64,000 nucleotides of DNA from JAGSPQ01 sp038206395 (lineage in GTDB: Bacteria; Myxococcota; Myxococcia; Myxococcales; Myxococcaceae): the NCBI GenBank assembly GCA_038206395.1, contig JBBRAX010000032.1, positions 22,056 through 86,055 on the forward strand, given 5' to 3'. This document shows positions 16,810-27,224 of the stretch, piece by piece. Under the pieces are notes generated by a model. It saw only the letters and a program-made list of their open reading frames with translations. It was not told the origin of the DNA and ran no database searches. The translations under genes were made by a program, and so were the position numbers. Numbering within the stretch: position 1 is the stretch's first letter; each line of letters begins with the position of its first letter.

Positions 16810-17252
16810 AGCGGGTCGCAGCCATCACGCTGCTGTTGCTGGTGGCGTGCAAAGACGAAGGCGTCGAGAAGCACCAGAAGGCGCTGACGCTGTACGGCGA
16901 CTGCATGTCGCGCGGCGTGAAGCCCACCGACCCGTGCTTCGCCGGCGTGCTGAAGCTGCTCGAAGAGATTCCGAAGGGCTCGACCGCGCGCCCGAAGGCG
17001 GACGCGATGCGCGAGGCGCTGCTCACTTTTCAACAGCCGCGGTTGCGCACGCCGCTGGCGATTCAGGGCGGGCCGAACCTGGCGCCCGACGTCGTCGAGA
17101 CACTTCGACAGTGCCAGCGGCTCGCCGAGAAGCTGGGTCAGACCCCCGAGGCCGAACGTCCGGCCCTGATGCGTGAGCTCGATGCGTGCCGCGCGACAGC
17201 CGAGAAGCTCGACATTGCGCACGTGCATGGCGACGAGGACGGAGGGCATTGA
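16806..17252 (+). CDS. Putative lipoprotein, unknown function
   Basis: 148 aa, GTG start overlapping the previous stop. The lipobox LLLLVAC near residues 9-15 follows a Lys/Arg N-terminus, so it is probably a lipoprotein. The mature part is alpha-helical with four widely spaced Cys and a C-terminal His/Asp/Glu-rich tail (HVHGDEDGGH) that could bind metal. It resembles no family I know. It is coupled to the next gene (TGATG), which encodes an outer-membrane-type protein. Confidence 0.72.
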   Translation: MKRVAAITLLLLVACKDEGVEKHQKALTLYGDCMSRGVKPTDPCFAGVLKLLEEIPKGSTARPKADAMREALLTFQQPRLRTPLAIQGGPNLAPDVVETLRQCQRLAEKLGQTPEAERPALMRELDACRATAEKLDIAHVHGDEDGGH

Positions 17253-18322
17253 TGACGTGGTTGGCCGTCGCGCTGCTGGTGGGCGCCGTAGGGGACCTCG
17301 AGCACCTTCACCTCGACGCCGCCGCGCGCGGCTCGCTGCTCGTCGGCAACGGGCAGACACTTCGCGGCGGCACGTACCGCGCGGGCGCGTCGCTGCAGTA
17401 CTCGCACGCAAACCTCAAGGACCCGGGCGGCACGCTGCTTCGCGATCGCTTTGCCGTCACGATTACCGGCGCCGCGGGCATCACCCACTGGCTCGAGTTT
17501 TCAGCCGAGCTGCCCGTCATCGTGCACCAGGTGTCCGAGAGCGCGGCTTTCGCTCCGAGCAGCGCAGGCCTCGGCACGCCCTTCGTTCACGCCAAGGTGT
17601 CGATTCTTCACGAGGGCTTTCCGGTCGCCGTCTGGGCGTCGCTGGGGTTCGGGATTCCGGTCGGCACGCCCGCCGCGCTCGGTGATGGCGGCTTTGCGTT
17701 TCTGCCGCGGGTGAATGTGGGACGGGTGTTCACGCGGCTGCAGCTGGGCGCAGAGCTCGGGGCGCTGTTTCGCGAGCGCGCGTCGCAGCTGTACGTCTCG
17801 CTCGCGGCGAGCCAGCTGGGCGAAGGGCTGCGCGGCGAGGTGAGCGTGCGCGGGTTCGTTTCATTGTCTGGCGCGAAGGCAGGGCTCGAGCTGTTGTTCG
17901 GCGGGCGGTACCCGGCGGGCAACTTCGAGCTCTTCTTCCTCGGTGGGCCGGGGTTCGGAAAGTCGCTGACGACGCCGACGTTCCGCGTCTACGGCGGCGT
18001 CGCGTTCGGCAACGGCGGCCCTCCGCTGCCCCGGTGCACCGAGTCGATTCGGTACCCCGTCGACGAGTGCCCGGAGCTTGATCAAGACCACGATGGCATT
18101 TTGAACGGCGTCGACCTCGCGCCCACCGCCGCCGAAGACAAAGACGGGTTTCAGGACGAAGACGGCGTGCCGGACCCCGACAACGACGGCGATGGCTTCC
18201 TCGACGCCGTCGACCGGTGCCCGAATGAAGCCGGCGAGGATGAAGGCTGTCCCGTGGTCGAGCCGCCTCCCCCGCCCGAGCCGCTCGAACCAGCCGAGCC
18301 AGAAGATCCGCCAGAGGGGTGA
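17252..18322 (+). CDS. Outer-membrane beta-barrel-like protein with thrombospondin type-3 repeats
   Basis: 356 aa from the ATG at 17252, which overlaps the previous stop by one base; longer frames would run through that gene. A signal peptide (MTWLAVALLVGAVG) is followed by about 230 residues of alternating polar/aromatic beta-strand pattern typical of a barrel. Then come calcium-binding type-3 repeats: DQDHDGILNGVDLAP, then DPDNDGDGFLDAVDRCPNE. A Pro/Glu tail closes the protein. The layout matches myxobacterial OmpA-like proteins that have lost the peptidoglycan-binding OmpA domain. A 7-bp inverted repeat spans the stop codon. Confidence 0.78.
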   Translation: MTWLAVALLVGAVGDLEHLHLDAAARGSLLVGNGQTLRGGTYRAGASLQYSHANLKDPGGTLLRDRFAVTITGAAGITHWLEFSAELPVIVHQVSESAAFAPSSAGLGTPFVHAKVSILHEGFPVAVWASLGFGIPVGTPAALGDGGFAFLPRVNVGRVFTRLQLGAELGALFRERASQLYVSLAASQLGEGLRGEVSVRGFVSLSGAKAGLELLFGGRYPAGNFELFFLGGPGFGKSLTTPTFRVYGGVAFGNGGPPLPRCTESIRYPVDECPELDQDHDGILNGVDLAPTAAEDKDGFQDEDGVPDPDNDGDGFLDAVDRCPNEAGEDEGCPVVEPPPPPEPLEPAEPEDPPEG

Positions 18323-18356
18323 ACGGGGCCCTGACCCCTCGGGTACGCTAAGGCCC

Positions 18357-19043
18357 GTGCTCCTCGCCCTCGCCCTGACCGCGCAGCTGCTCGCCACCAC
18401 CCAGTCCGACGACTCGGCTGCGAGAATCGACCGGGTGCCGTCGTCGGAAGACACGACCCCGGTTCCGGAAATCACGCCGGCCCCCGCCGCAGCCCCCGAA
18501 CGCGGCAGCCCGCGGCTCCAGGCCGGCCCGACCACGCGGAAGAAGAGCGTGAGCATCATCGCCTCGGGCCTCGGCATCATCGCGGGGTCGATCACCAGCT
18601 ACCTCGCGCTCGCCGGCGGAGTCGCCGTGAACTTCTCGAAGGGCGGCCTCAGCGACCCCTTCGACAGCGACGACATTCTGCTCCTCATGGTGCTGCCCGC
18701 CGCGACCGCCGCCGTCACGACCTGGTTCATCGGCCTGCTCGACTGGTCACAGCGCGGCGTCTTCAGCAGCCTGCTCTGGGCGGTGCTCGGCGCCGGCGCA
18801 GGCGAGCTCATCGGCCTCGGTGCTGGCACGCTCATCGGCCGCGCGATGTACCCGACCGACCTCGGCGCGCGCGGCATCGTCACTGTCTTCATCGCTCCAG
18901 CGGTCGCCGTCCTCGGCGCCGTCATCTTCATGGAGCTCTTCAAGCCCGGCGAAGAAGTCGAAGGCGCCTACGCCAGCCTCTCGGTCGCCCGCACCCAGAA
19001 CGGCGGCCTCGCCTTCGGGCCGGCGGTCGGTTTCCGCTTCTAA
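18357..19043 (+). CDS. Membrane protein, unknown function
   Basis: 228 aa from GTG 18357. A longer frame back to 18192 would overlap the preceding gene by 131 bp. An N-terminal signal-type helix, then a Pro/Ala/Thr-rich linker, then four to five hydrophobic segments rich in Gly/Ala (for example LLWAVLGAGAGELIGLGAG) that suggest glycine-zipper-like packing. The C-terminus after residue 200 is polar and ends in GPAVGFRF, a beta-barrel-like ending. I do not recognise the family. It lies 34 bp after the barrel gene and may be cotranscribed with it. Confidence 0.68.
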   Translation: MLLALALTAQLLATTQSDDSAARIDRVPSSEDTTPVPEITPAPAAAPERGSPRLQAGPTTRKKSVSIIASGLGIIAGSITSYLALAGGVAVNFSKGGLSDPFDSDDILLLMVLPAATAAVTTWFIGLLDWSQRGVFSSLLWAVLGAGAGELIGLGAGTLIGRAMYPTDLGARGIVTVFIAPAVAVLGAVIFMELFKPGEEVEGAYASLSVARTQNGGLAFGPAVGFRF

Positions 19044-19080
19044 GTCAGGGCTGTGGCCGTCGCGGCGTCCGCCCGCGGCC

Positions 19081-19272
19081 ATGTCTTCCACCGTCCACCT
19101 TCCCAACATTGCCGCGTACCGGCAGCTGAAGGCGCAGGCCCTGTTTCAGGCGCTCGCGTCGCAGTGCCGCACGCCGCTGGACGTGGTGCGCTTCGTCGTC
19201 GAGCAGTTCAACACCACCGAGCTGCGGCAGCTTCAGCAGGTGGCGGAGGCCGCGCTTCGCGCAGGCCGGTGA
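19081..19272 (+). CDS. Small helical protein, unknown function
   Basis: 63 aa from ATG 19081; the upstream part of this frame overlaps the preceding gene and is ignored. The sequence is amphipathic and helical throughout (RQLKAQALFQALASQ, FVVEQFNTTELRQLQQVAE) with no signal peptide and a single Cys. Such small helical proteins often act as adaptors, but nothing specific is visible. It is followed by the tandem repeat region and is convergent with the HEAT-repeat gene. Confidence 0.5.
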   Translation: MSSTVHLPNIAAYRQLKAQALFQALASQCRTPLDVVRFVVEQFNTTELRQLQQVAEAALRAGR

Positions 19273-19334
19273 GCGGGCAGCGTTCAGCCGGCGGAGCCCG
19301 AAGGTCATGGGCTCTGCCGGCTCCGGAGCAAATG

Positions 19335-19446
19335 CCCCGTTCATCCCGAGAAAGCGCCCCGAGAAAGCGCTCCGTTCATCCCGAGAAAGCGCCCCGTTCA
19401 TCCCGAGAAAGCGCCCCGTTCATCCCGAGAGAAGTCGAGGGATGAG
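19335..19446. repeat. 22-bp tandem repeat ending in a 7-bp inverted repeat
   Basis: The unit CGTTCATCCCGAGAAAGCGC plus CC begins at 19338, 19373, 19395 and 19417 (spacings 35, 22, 22; the first contains a 13-bp partial extra copy). The last copy diverges into a segment where TCATCCC (19420-19426) pairs with GGGATGA (19439-19445) around a 12-base loop. It lies between two convergent genes and could act as a transcription terminator or be a small mobile repeat. There is no T-tract. Confidence 0.8.
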
Positions 19447-19469
19447 CCGCCTCGATGTCGCGGAACCGG

Positions 19470-21077
19470 CTACCCGCGCTTGATCTTCACGAACAGGCGG
19501 CGAAGGTCTTCGTTCACCTTCACGAACTCAGTCTTGCCCTTCTCGTCTGCTAACTGCTTCTCGAGCGACGGCAGAACCTCCTGCGCCTTCTTCGCGGCGT
19601 CCTTGTTGTCGTGCACCAGCCAGTCGGTGGCCTGGATGACGGCGAGGCGCGTATCGAGGTTCTTCTCGGTCAGGCGCTTGGTGAGCTCGTTGATGGCATC
19701 CGCCTTGTTCGAGCGGCCGATTTCCATCGCCGCGCGCTCGCGCACGCCTTCATTCGCGTCATCGAGCTTCTTCGCCCAGCACGCCGTGTCTTCCTTGCAC
19801 TCCCTGGCGGCCTCGATGCGCTTCAGGTGGTTGTTGATTGCCTCGACGTGCTTCTTCACGCTCGCCGGCACGTCCTTGCAGTCTTCGAACTCGGGGTCTT
19901 CCTTGCACTCGGCGGCCAGCGCAGCCGCCTCGTCCTTCGTGAGCTTCTCGAAGGTCGGAATGTCCTTCTCGCTGCCCAGCATCGAGAGGCCGATGATCGC
20001 CGGCTGACGCGCATCCCAGCTGCCCGTCGCCGAAGCCTTCGCCAGCGCCGGCACCGCTTCCTTGCTGCCGATGCGAACCAGCGCGCGGATGTACTCGTTG
20101 CGCGCGTTCGCCTCTTCCTCGACCAGCATCGCCGACAGCGGCTTCGCGGCGTCCTTCGCGCGAATGCGGCCCAGGGCGTCGGCCGCGCGCATGCGCACGA
20201 ACAGCTGGAACGCCATGTTCTCGTTCTTGTAGTCGAGCAGGTTGATCATCCGCTTGTTGGCGCGCGAGTCGTGAAGGTCGCCCAGCACCTGCATCGCCTT
20301 CGCATACACCGCGGGCTCGACAATCTTGTTGTCGGCTGCCCACTTCAGAATCTCTTTGTCCGAGCCATCGGCGGTGTGAATCAGCGCGTCCGCGGCAGGA
20401 GTTCCAATCTGGTACAGCGCGTACGACGACTCGACATAAAAGCTCACGCCGCGCCGTTCTTTCATCATCATCCGGATCAGCCCCTGCACCGCGCGCGGGT
20501 CACCAATCTCACCCAGCGCCTGAATCGCCTTCTTGCTGATGAAGGGCTCGGTGCCGTCGTCCGTCGCGAGCTTGTTCAGCGGCTCGAACGCTTCCGTCGC
20601 CTTCATCTGGCCCAGTGCTTCGATCGCCGCGATGACGGTGTAGTTGTCGCGCACGTTCAGCAGCCTCACGAGGTCCGGAGCGGCCTTCTTGTCGCCGATG
20701 GCGCCCAGCGCGACGACGATTTCCTTGTTCGCGGCCTTGTCCTCGGACTCTGCCGCTCCGAAGTCGATCGCTCCCAGCAGCGCCGGCACTGACGAAGGAT
20801 CCTTCATCTCGCCGAGCACGCGCGCGATCGCCGCCTTCACCTCACCGGCCTTTTCGGTTTCCAGCTGCTTCTGCAGCATCGGCAGGAACGCCGGCGTCGC
20901 GACCTTCTCGGCCCGCATCGCCTCGACGCGCGCGACCTTGTCCTTCTTCTTCTTCGCGTTCGTAATCGACTTCTGCCAGTACTCCGGAGTGGTCGGGTCG
21001 CCCTTACAGCCCGAGACGACGACCAGAGAAAGCGACAGCGAGAGGGTCAGCAGTGCATGGCGCATGAAGCGCGGCAT
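19470..21077 (-). CDS. HEAT-repeat lipoprotein
   Basis: 535 aa from ATG 21077; ATG 21065 is equally possible, and 21134 would overlap fmt. A signal peptide with lipobox VVVSGC precedes the mature protein. At least eight HEAT/PBS-type helical repeats are visible, each with a pattern such as VPALLGAIDFG or AVQGLIRMMMKE and 'ALG.IGD..A' turns. An acidic/Cys-containing segment (ECKEDPEFEDC) interrupts the solenoid near the middle. The final third has charged helical repeats. It is probably a periplasmic or outer-membrane scaffold. It is divergent from fmt with about 50 bp between starts. Confidence 0.85.
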   Translation of the reverse strand: MPRFMRHALLTLSLSLSLVVVSGCKGDPTTPEYWQKSITNAKKKKDKVARVEAMRAEKVATPAFLPMLQKQLETEKAGEVKAAIARVLGEMKDPSSVPALLGAIDFGAAESEDKAANKEIVVALGAIGDKKAAPDLVRLLNVRDNYTVIAAIEALGQMKATEAFEPLNKLATDDGTEPFISKKAIQALGEIGDPRAVQGLIRMMMKERRGVSFYVESSYALYQIGTPAADALIHTADGSDKEILKWAADNKIVEPAVYAKAMQVLGDLHDSRANKRMINLLDYKNENMAFQLFVRMRAADALGRIRAKDAAKPLSAMLVEEEANARNEYIRALVRIGSKEAVPALAKASATGSWDARQPAIIGLSMLGSEKDIPTFEKLTKDEAAALAAECKEDPEFEDCKDVPASVKKHVEAINNHLKRIEAARECKEDTACWAKKLDDANEGVRERAAMEIGRSNKADAINELTKRLTEKNLDTRLAVIQATDWLVHDNKDAAKKAQEVLPSLEKQLADEKGKTEFVKVNEDLRRLFVKIKRG

Positions 21078-21127
21078 ACCCCCAAATCCCACTGGCGTCA
21101 CGGACGACCTTGCGACACTTTGAACCG

Positions 21128-22057
21128 ATGTCACCGCGCCTGATTTTCATGGGAACCCCTCACTTCGCCGTCGCCTCTCTGCGCGCGTGTCTGGAGTTGG
21201 GAACCGTCGTCGCGGTCGTCACCCAGCCCGACAAGCCACGCGGCCGCGGGCAGGAAGTCAGCTTCTCGCCGGTGAAAGAGCTCGCGCTCGAAAAGGGGCT
21301 GCCGGTGCTGCAGCCGTTGAAGATTCGCGGCACCGACTTCGCGCAGCAGCTCGCCGCGCTCAAAGCCGATGTCGCCGTCGTCACCGCGTACGGAAAAATT
21401 CTGCCGGCCGATTGTCTCGACGCGCCGCGGCTCGGCTGCGTCAACGTCCACGCGTCGCTGCTGCCGCGGTTTCGTGGCGCCGCGCCGATTCAGTGGGCGA
21501 TCGCCTCCGGCGATGCAGAGACGGGCGTGTGCCTGATGAAGATGGACGTCGGGATGGACACGGGCCCCGTCATCGCGCGCGCGCAGCTGCCAATTCTTCC
21601 CGCCGACACCTCGGCCACGCTCCACGACAAGCTCGCCGCCCTCGGCGCAGGGCTCCTTCACTCGCATCTCCTCCCCTACCTCTCCGGCGAACGGCCGCTT
21701 CAACAGCAGCCCGACGACGGCATCGTGATGGCCCCGATGATCAAGAAGGAAGACGGCCAGCTCGACTTCTCGCGCCCCGCCGTCGAGCTCGAACGCCGCC
21801 TCCGCGCCTTCACCCCCTGGCCCGGGGCGTTCACCCGCTTCGACCACGCGCTCCTCAAGGTGCACGCGCTGACGGCCACCCAGGGGCAGGGCGAGCCGGG
21901 CACCGTGCTCTGCGCGAACGCGGACGGCATCGAGGTCGCCTGCGCGCAGGGCGCCGTCCTGCTCACCTCGCTGCAGCCCGAAGGCAAGAAGCCGATGACG
22001 GCGCAGCAATTTCTCGCGGGCCGCAAAGTGACGGTCGGCGAGAAGCCCTTCAACTAA
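21128..22057 (+). CDS. fmt: Methionyl-tRNA formyltransferase
   Basis: 309 aa from ATG 21128, close to the usual length. It formylates initiator Met-tRNA with 10-formyl-tetrahydrofolate. Motifs: FMGTPHFAV at the N-terminus, VNVHASLLPRFRGAAPIQW with catalytic Asn and His, and GMDTGPV with the catalytic Asp. The C-terminal OB-fold domain that binds tRNA follows from about residue 205. fmt is usually next to def (peptide deformylase), but def is not in this window. It is followed 14 bp later by an AroQ-like gene and then rsmB, so it leads a translation-related operon. Confidence 0.95.
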   Translation: MSPRLIFMGTPHFAVASLRACLELGTVVAVVTQPDKPRGRGQEVSFSPVKELALEKGLPVLQPLKIRGTDFAQQLAALKADVAVVTAYGKILPADCLDAPRLGCVNVHASLLPRFRGAAPIQWAIASGDAETGVCLMKMDVGMDTGPVIARAQLPILPADTSATLHDKLAALGAGLLHSHLLPYLSGERPLQQQPDDGIVMAPMIKKEDGQLDFSRPAVELERRLRAFTPWPGAFTRFDHALLKVHALTATQGQGEPGTVLCANADGIEVACAQGAVLLTSLQPEGKKPMTAQQFLAGRKVTVGEKPFN

Positions 22058-22071
22058 GGTCCATCGCCTTC

Positions 22072-22953
22072 ATGCCCGCTCGAAGAATCCTCGTCCTCCA
22101 CGGCCCGAACCTGAACCTCCTCGCAGGCGCGCGCTCGATCGAAGCCATCGACGCGCAGCTGCAGGCCCGCGCCACCGCGCTCGGCGTCGAGCTCAAGTGC
22201 TTTCAGTCGAACTGGGAAGGCGCGCTGCTCGACATGCTCGCGGCCGAACGCAACTGGTTCGACGGCCTCATCGTCAACCCCGCCTCGCTCGCGCCTTCCG
22301 CCGTCGCCCTCGCCGAAGCCATCGAGCTGCTCGACAAGCCCACCATCGAGGTTCAGCTCGACGACGTGAAGAAGGGCAAGTCGGCGCTGAAGAACGTCGT
22401 CGAGAAGCAGATCGCCAACAAGGGTCCTTCTGGCTACCTCGAGGCCCTCGTCGCGCTCGCTCCATCGAAAGGCAGCGCGCGCGCTTTCGACAGCGAGGTG
22501 CTCGCCGGCCGGCCCACCGCTCCGCAGCGCAAGCCTGTCGAGCCGCCTCCGGCGAAGACGCTGGGCCGCGCCGACAAGACGACCGGTCGCGTGCTCCCCA
22601 ACGGGGAGATCGTGAAGAGCATCGGCGGTAAGCAACGGCCCGCCATCAACAAGAAGGCCCCGCATCCTTCCGCGCCGCAGAAGTCCGTCGGCCGGCGCGT
22701 GCCGGCGCCCGCGTCCAACGTTCTTTCCCGCGCCGTGGTCCGTCAGCAGATTGCCGACCGCCTCGCCGGCACCGTGACGCCCGCCGCCCTCGCCGCCTGG
22801 GCCCGCGCCGAGTGGCAGAAGCTTCAGTCGGGCCACCCGATGGAAAGCGGCCAGCGCGAGACCCTGGAAGACGTCCTGCAGCAGCTGTTGCTCTCGGCCA
22901 CGATGAAGGCCAGCGACGATCAGCTCATCGAGCTGATGACGCAGCTCTCATGA
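22072..22953 (+). CDS. AroQ-fold (type II dehydroquinase-like) protein, probable pseudoenzyme, with C-terminal extension
   Basis: 293 aa from ATG 22072. Residues 1-125 follow the type II 3-dehydroquinate dehydratase: ILVLHGPNLNLL, then CFQSNWEGALLDML, NPASLAPSAVALAEA, TIEVQLDDVKKGK and NKGPSGYLEAL. The usual catalytic or substrate residues are altered. The lid block REP..YG is missing, so there is no catalytic Tyr. NHEG is NWEG, the NPGA.TH.S His is lost, and EVH.SN is EVQLDD. A Lys/Pro-rich linker and a helical domain (about residues 215-293) follow, whereas normal AroQ ends near 150. It is ATGA-coupled to rsmB. It probably does not act in the shikimate pathway. Confidence 0.78.
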   Translation: MPARRILVLHGPNLNLLAGARSIEAIDAQLQARATALGVELKCFQSNWEGALLDMLAAERNWFDGLIVNPASLAPSAVALAEAIELLDKPTIEVQLDDVKKGKSALKNVVEKQIANKGPSGYLEALVALAPSKGSARAFDSEVLAGRPTAPQRKPVEPPPAKTLGRADKTTGRVLPNGEIVKSIGGKQRPAINKKAPHPSAPQKSVGRRVPAPASNVLSRAVVRQQIADRLAGTVTPAALAAWARAEWQKLQSGHPMESGQRETLEDVLQQLLLSATMKASDDQLIELMTQLS

Positions 22954-24431
22954 CCGACGAACGCATCAAGAACCTTCGCCGTCCTCCGCGCGTCGCCACG
23001 CCCCCCAGGTCTGCGCCCCCACCTGAACGCGCTCCTGCGAAGAACAAGGACGGGCTCAAGGCCGCCGGAGAAAGCCGCGCCAAGCCCGCCAACGCGCGCG
23101 GCCCCCGCGGCGACACCACTCCGCGCTCGCTCGCGATCACCATTCTGGCGCGCGTCGCCGCCACCGACGCCTTCCTCAACGTCGTCCTCGACTCCCAGCT
23201 CGACGAGCACCGCTTCGCCGAAGTGCGCGACTCTGCCTTCGTCACCGAGCTCTGTTACGGCACCACGCGGCGCCTGCTCACGCTCGACCACGGCCTTCAG
23301 CTTTACTGCACCCACCTGCTGCCCACGCTCGAGAACGAAGTGCTCGCGGCGCTGCGACTGGGCGCGTACCAGATGTTCTTCATGCGGGTGCCGAAGCACG
23401 CCGCCGTCGCCGACACCGTCGAAGCGCTCAAGCGGCTCGGCCTGCAGCGCGCAACCGGCTTCGTGAACGCCGTGCTCCGCAAGCTCGCCACCCTCGACGC
23501 GCCGCCGCTGCCCCCGCCCGAGCCGCGCGACGAACACCTCGCCGTTCTTCACAGCCACCCGCTGTGGCTCGTGAAGCGGTGGATTCGCCAGTTCGGCCCC
23601 GAGCGCGCGGAAAGCATGCTCGTCGCCGACAACCAGCCACCTTCCGTCGTCGTCCGAGTCAACGCATCGAAGACCAACCGCGACGCCCTGCTCAAAGAGC
23701 TCACCGAAGTCGGCATCGACGCGAAGCCCACGACGATTTCTTCCGAAGGACTCCAACTCACCAACGTCGGCCGCGTCGAAGACGTCTTTGGTTACGCGGA
23801 AGGGCTGTGGCAGGTGCAGGACGAAGCGGCCCAGCTCGTCGGGCTCTATGCGGCGGTGCCCGACGGCGCCCGCGTGATGGATGCGTGCGCCGCGCCCGGC
23901 GGGAAAGCGTGTCACCTCGCGCAGCGCAACTCCGTCGTCGCGATCGACCTCCACGCGAACAAGCTCCACAAGATTACCGACGAGGCGAAGCGGCTCGGGC
24001 TGCTCGAGCGCTTGAAGGTGCGCGCGCTCGACGCGAGCAAGCCGCTGCCCGAAGGGCTGGGCGAGTTCGACGCGGTGCTCATCGACGCGCCCTGCTCGGG
24101 CCTCGGTACGCTGCGCCGCCACCCCGAGCTTCGCTATCGCCGCCAAGAGGCCGACCTTCCCGAGCTTCACAAGCTGCAGCGCGCGATCCTCGAGAGCTGC
24201 CAGCACGCCGTCGTCCCCGGCGGGCTGCTCACCTACGCCGTCTGCAGCACCGACCCGTCAGAAGGCCAGGACCAGATCGAGATGTTCCTGCGCAGCCACC
24301 CCGACTTCACCGCCGAGCCGCCGCCCGCCTCGGCCGGCACTTTTCCGAACGTGCAGGGTTTTCTTCGTACGCTCCCCGGCCCCGAGGGCGCAGACGGCTT
24401 CTTCGCCGCCCGCCTGCGAAGGATGTACTGA
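22950..24431 (+). CDS. rsmB: 16S rRNA (cytosine-C5)-methyltransferase RsmB-like
   Basis: 493 aa, ATG overlapping the preceding stop. After a basic, Pro/Ala-rich N-terminal tail of about 50 residues, the NusB-like RNA-binding domain is seen (TILARVAATDAFLNVVL, ELCYGTTRR, LRLGAYQMFFM). The catalytic domain carries MDACAAPGGK for SAM binding, IDAPCSGLGTLRRHPE with the catalytic Cys after Pro, and YAVCSTDPSEG with the second Cys. RsmB methylates C967 of 16S rRNA (family knowledge). The N-terminal tail is longer than usual. Context with fmt supports a translation role. Confidence 0.9.
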   Translation: MTDERIKNLRRPPRVATPPRSAPPPERAPAKNKDGLKAAGESRAKPANARGPRGDTTPRSLAITILARVAATDAFLNVVLDSQLDEHRFAEVRDSAFVTELCYGTTRRLLTLDHGLQLYCTHLLPTLENEVLAALRLGAYQMFFMRVPKHAAVADTVEALKRLGLQRATGFVNAVLRKLATLDAPPLPPPEPRDEHLAVLHSHPLWLVKRWIRQFGPERAESMLVADNQPPSVVVRVNASKTNRDALLKELTEVGIDAKPTTISSEGLQLTNVGRVEDVFGYAEGLWQVQDEAAQLVGLYAAVPDGARVMDACAAPGGKACHLAQRNSVVAIDLHANKLHKITDEAKRLGLLERLKVRALDASKPLPEGLGEFDAVLIDAPCSGLGTLRRHPELRYRRQEADLPELHKLQRAILESCQHAVVPGGLLTYAVCSTDPSEGQDQIEMFLRSHPDFTAEPPPASAGTFPNVQGFLRTLPGPEGADGFFAARLRRMY

Positions 24432-24435
24432 CTCA

Positions 24436-24699
24436 ATGTTCTTCGGCTTGATGATGGTCGACGCCGCGCTCGCCGCCTGGGCCGTTGGGTTGATGGGGCA
24501 GCCGAAGTCGCCCCGCTGGGTTCGCTTCATTCTGTTTCTGCTCGGCATCACCTTCGCGATCAGCGTCGCCGTCGTCACCATTCTCACCGACCGCGCCGAC
24601 AACGACACCGCGCGCGCCTGGGGGCTGATCGCTCCTGCTGCGGCGTGCCTGGCGTTCGTGCTGCTGTTGATCGCGACGATTATTTCGAAACGAAAGTGA
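24436..24699 (+). CDS. Small membrane protein, unknown function
   Basis: 87 aa starting 4 bp after the rsmB stop. It has three hydrophobic segments: MMVDAALAAWAVGLMG, FILFLLGITFAISVAVVTIL and LIAPAAACLAFVLLLIATII, ending in a basic KRK. A short loop with DRADNDTARAW separates helices 2 and 3. No family is recognised. The tight spacing suggests cotranscription with rsmB. Confidence 0.68.
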   Translation: MFFGLMMVDAALAAWAVGLMGQPKSPRWVRFILFLLGITFAISVAVVTILTDRADNDTARAWGLIAPAAACLAFVLLLIATIISKRK

Positions 24700-24737
24700 A
24701 CTGGCATGTCGAGACCCGGCGGGCGGCTCGGACTTGA

Positions 24738-24914
24738 TGTCATCGGGGCCGCATCGAGGGCTCGCGCATCGTCAACGTCAGCCCGCTGGTCGTCATGTAC
24801 AAGTTCACCGAAGCGATCTCGCTGCACGTCTCGTGCGAAGGGCAGGGCGAGGTCGACCGGCTGTGGAACGCGCTGTTAGCCGACGGTGGCCAGGCCCACG
24901 CTAAGGCTCAGTGA
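24738..24914 (+). pseudogene. Remnant of a VOC/PhnB-like (glyoxalase superfamily) gene
   Basis: A 59-codon open frame ends at TGA 24912-24914 and begins just after an in-frame TGA at 24735. The segment KFTEAISLHVSCEGQGEVDR followed by LWNALLADGG matches the central block of PhnB-like VOC proteins (usually FTPA.SFFV.CET.EEVDRLW..L..GG). The preceding SRIVNVSP matches an earlier block of that family, but about 20-30 residues that normally separate them are missing. The N-terminal strand and the C-terminal 'WG...D..G..WQI.P' block are also absent. It is therefore a decayed copy with an internal deletion. Confidence 0.6.
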
Positions 24915-24933
24915 GGCGCTATAAGCGCCCGCC

Positions 24934-26973
<2,040 letters not shown>

Positions 26974-27224
26974 CGGCCAGCAGATGGCAGTCGCCGTCGA
27001 CTTACGCGCCGAACCGAATCGGCCTGTGCTGCCGCTTCCCGGTCGCCTGACCCGACGCCGACTCGCGGGGCGAGGAAACGTTGGGGGCGGCCAAAGATCG
27101 CTGTGGCCTGGGTGTCGACGCGACCTGCTTGATGATTTGGTTCAGCGCCGGGAGCGACCCCGCCCGCACGAGACGGCGTCGAAGCGCAAAGGCTTGCTGC
27201 TGCACTTTCTGATAGAATTCGCCG

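Noticed and set aside
18314..18340. 7-bp inverted repeat GAGGGGT/ACCCCTC as terminator of the barrel gene
   Set aside because: It spans the stop codon and has no T-tract, so a terminator call is not supported.
27002..27188. Possible small minus-strand gene in the gap before the frameshifted surface protein (VQQQAFALRRRLVRAG and onward)
   Set aside because: It reads fairly protein-like for about 60 codons, but the only starts are GTG codons without a Shine-Dalgarno, and no family is recognised. The 251-bp gap holds nothing firmer.
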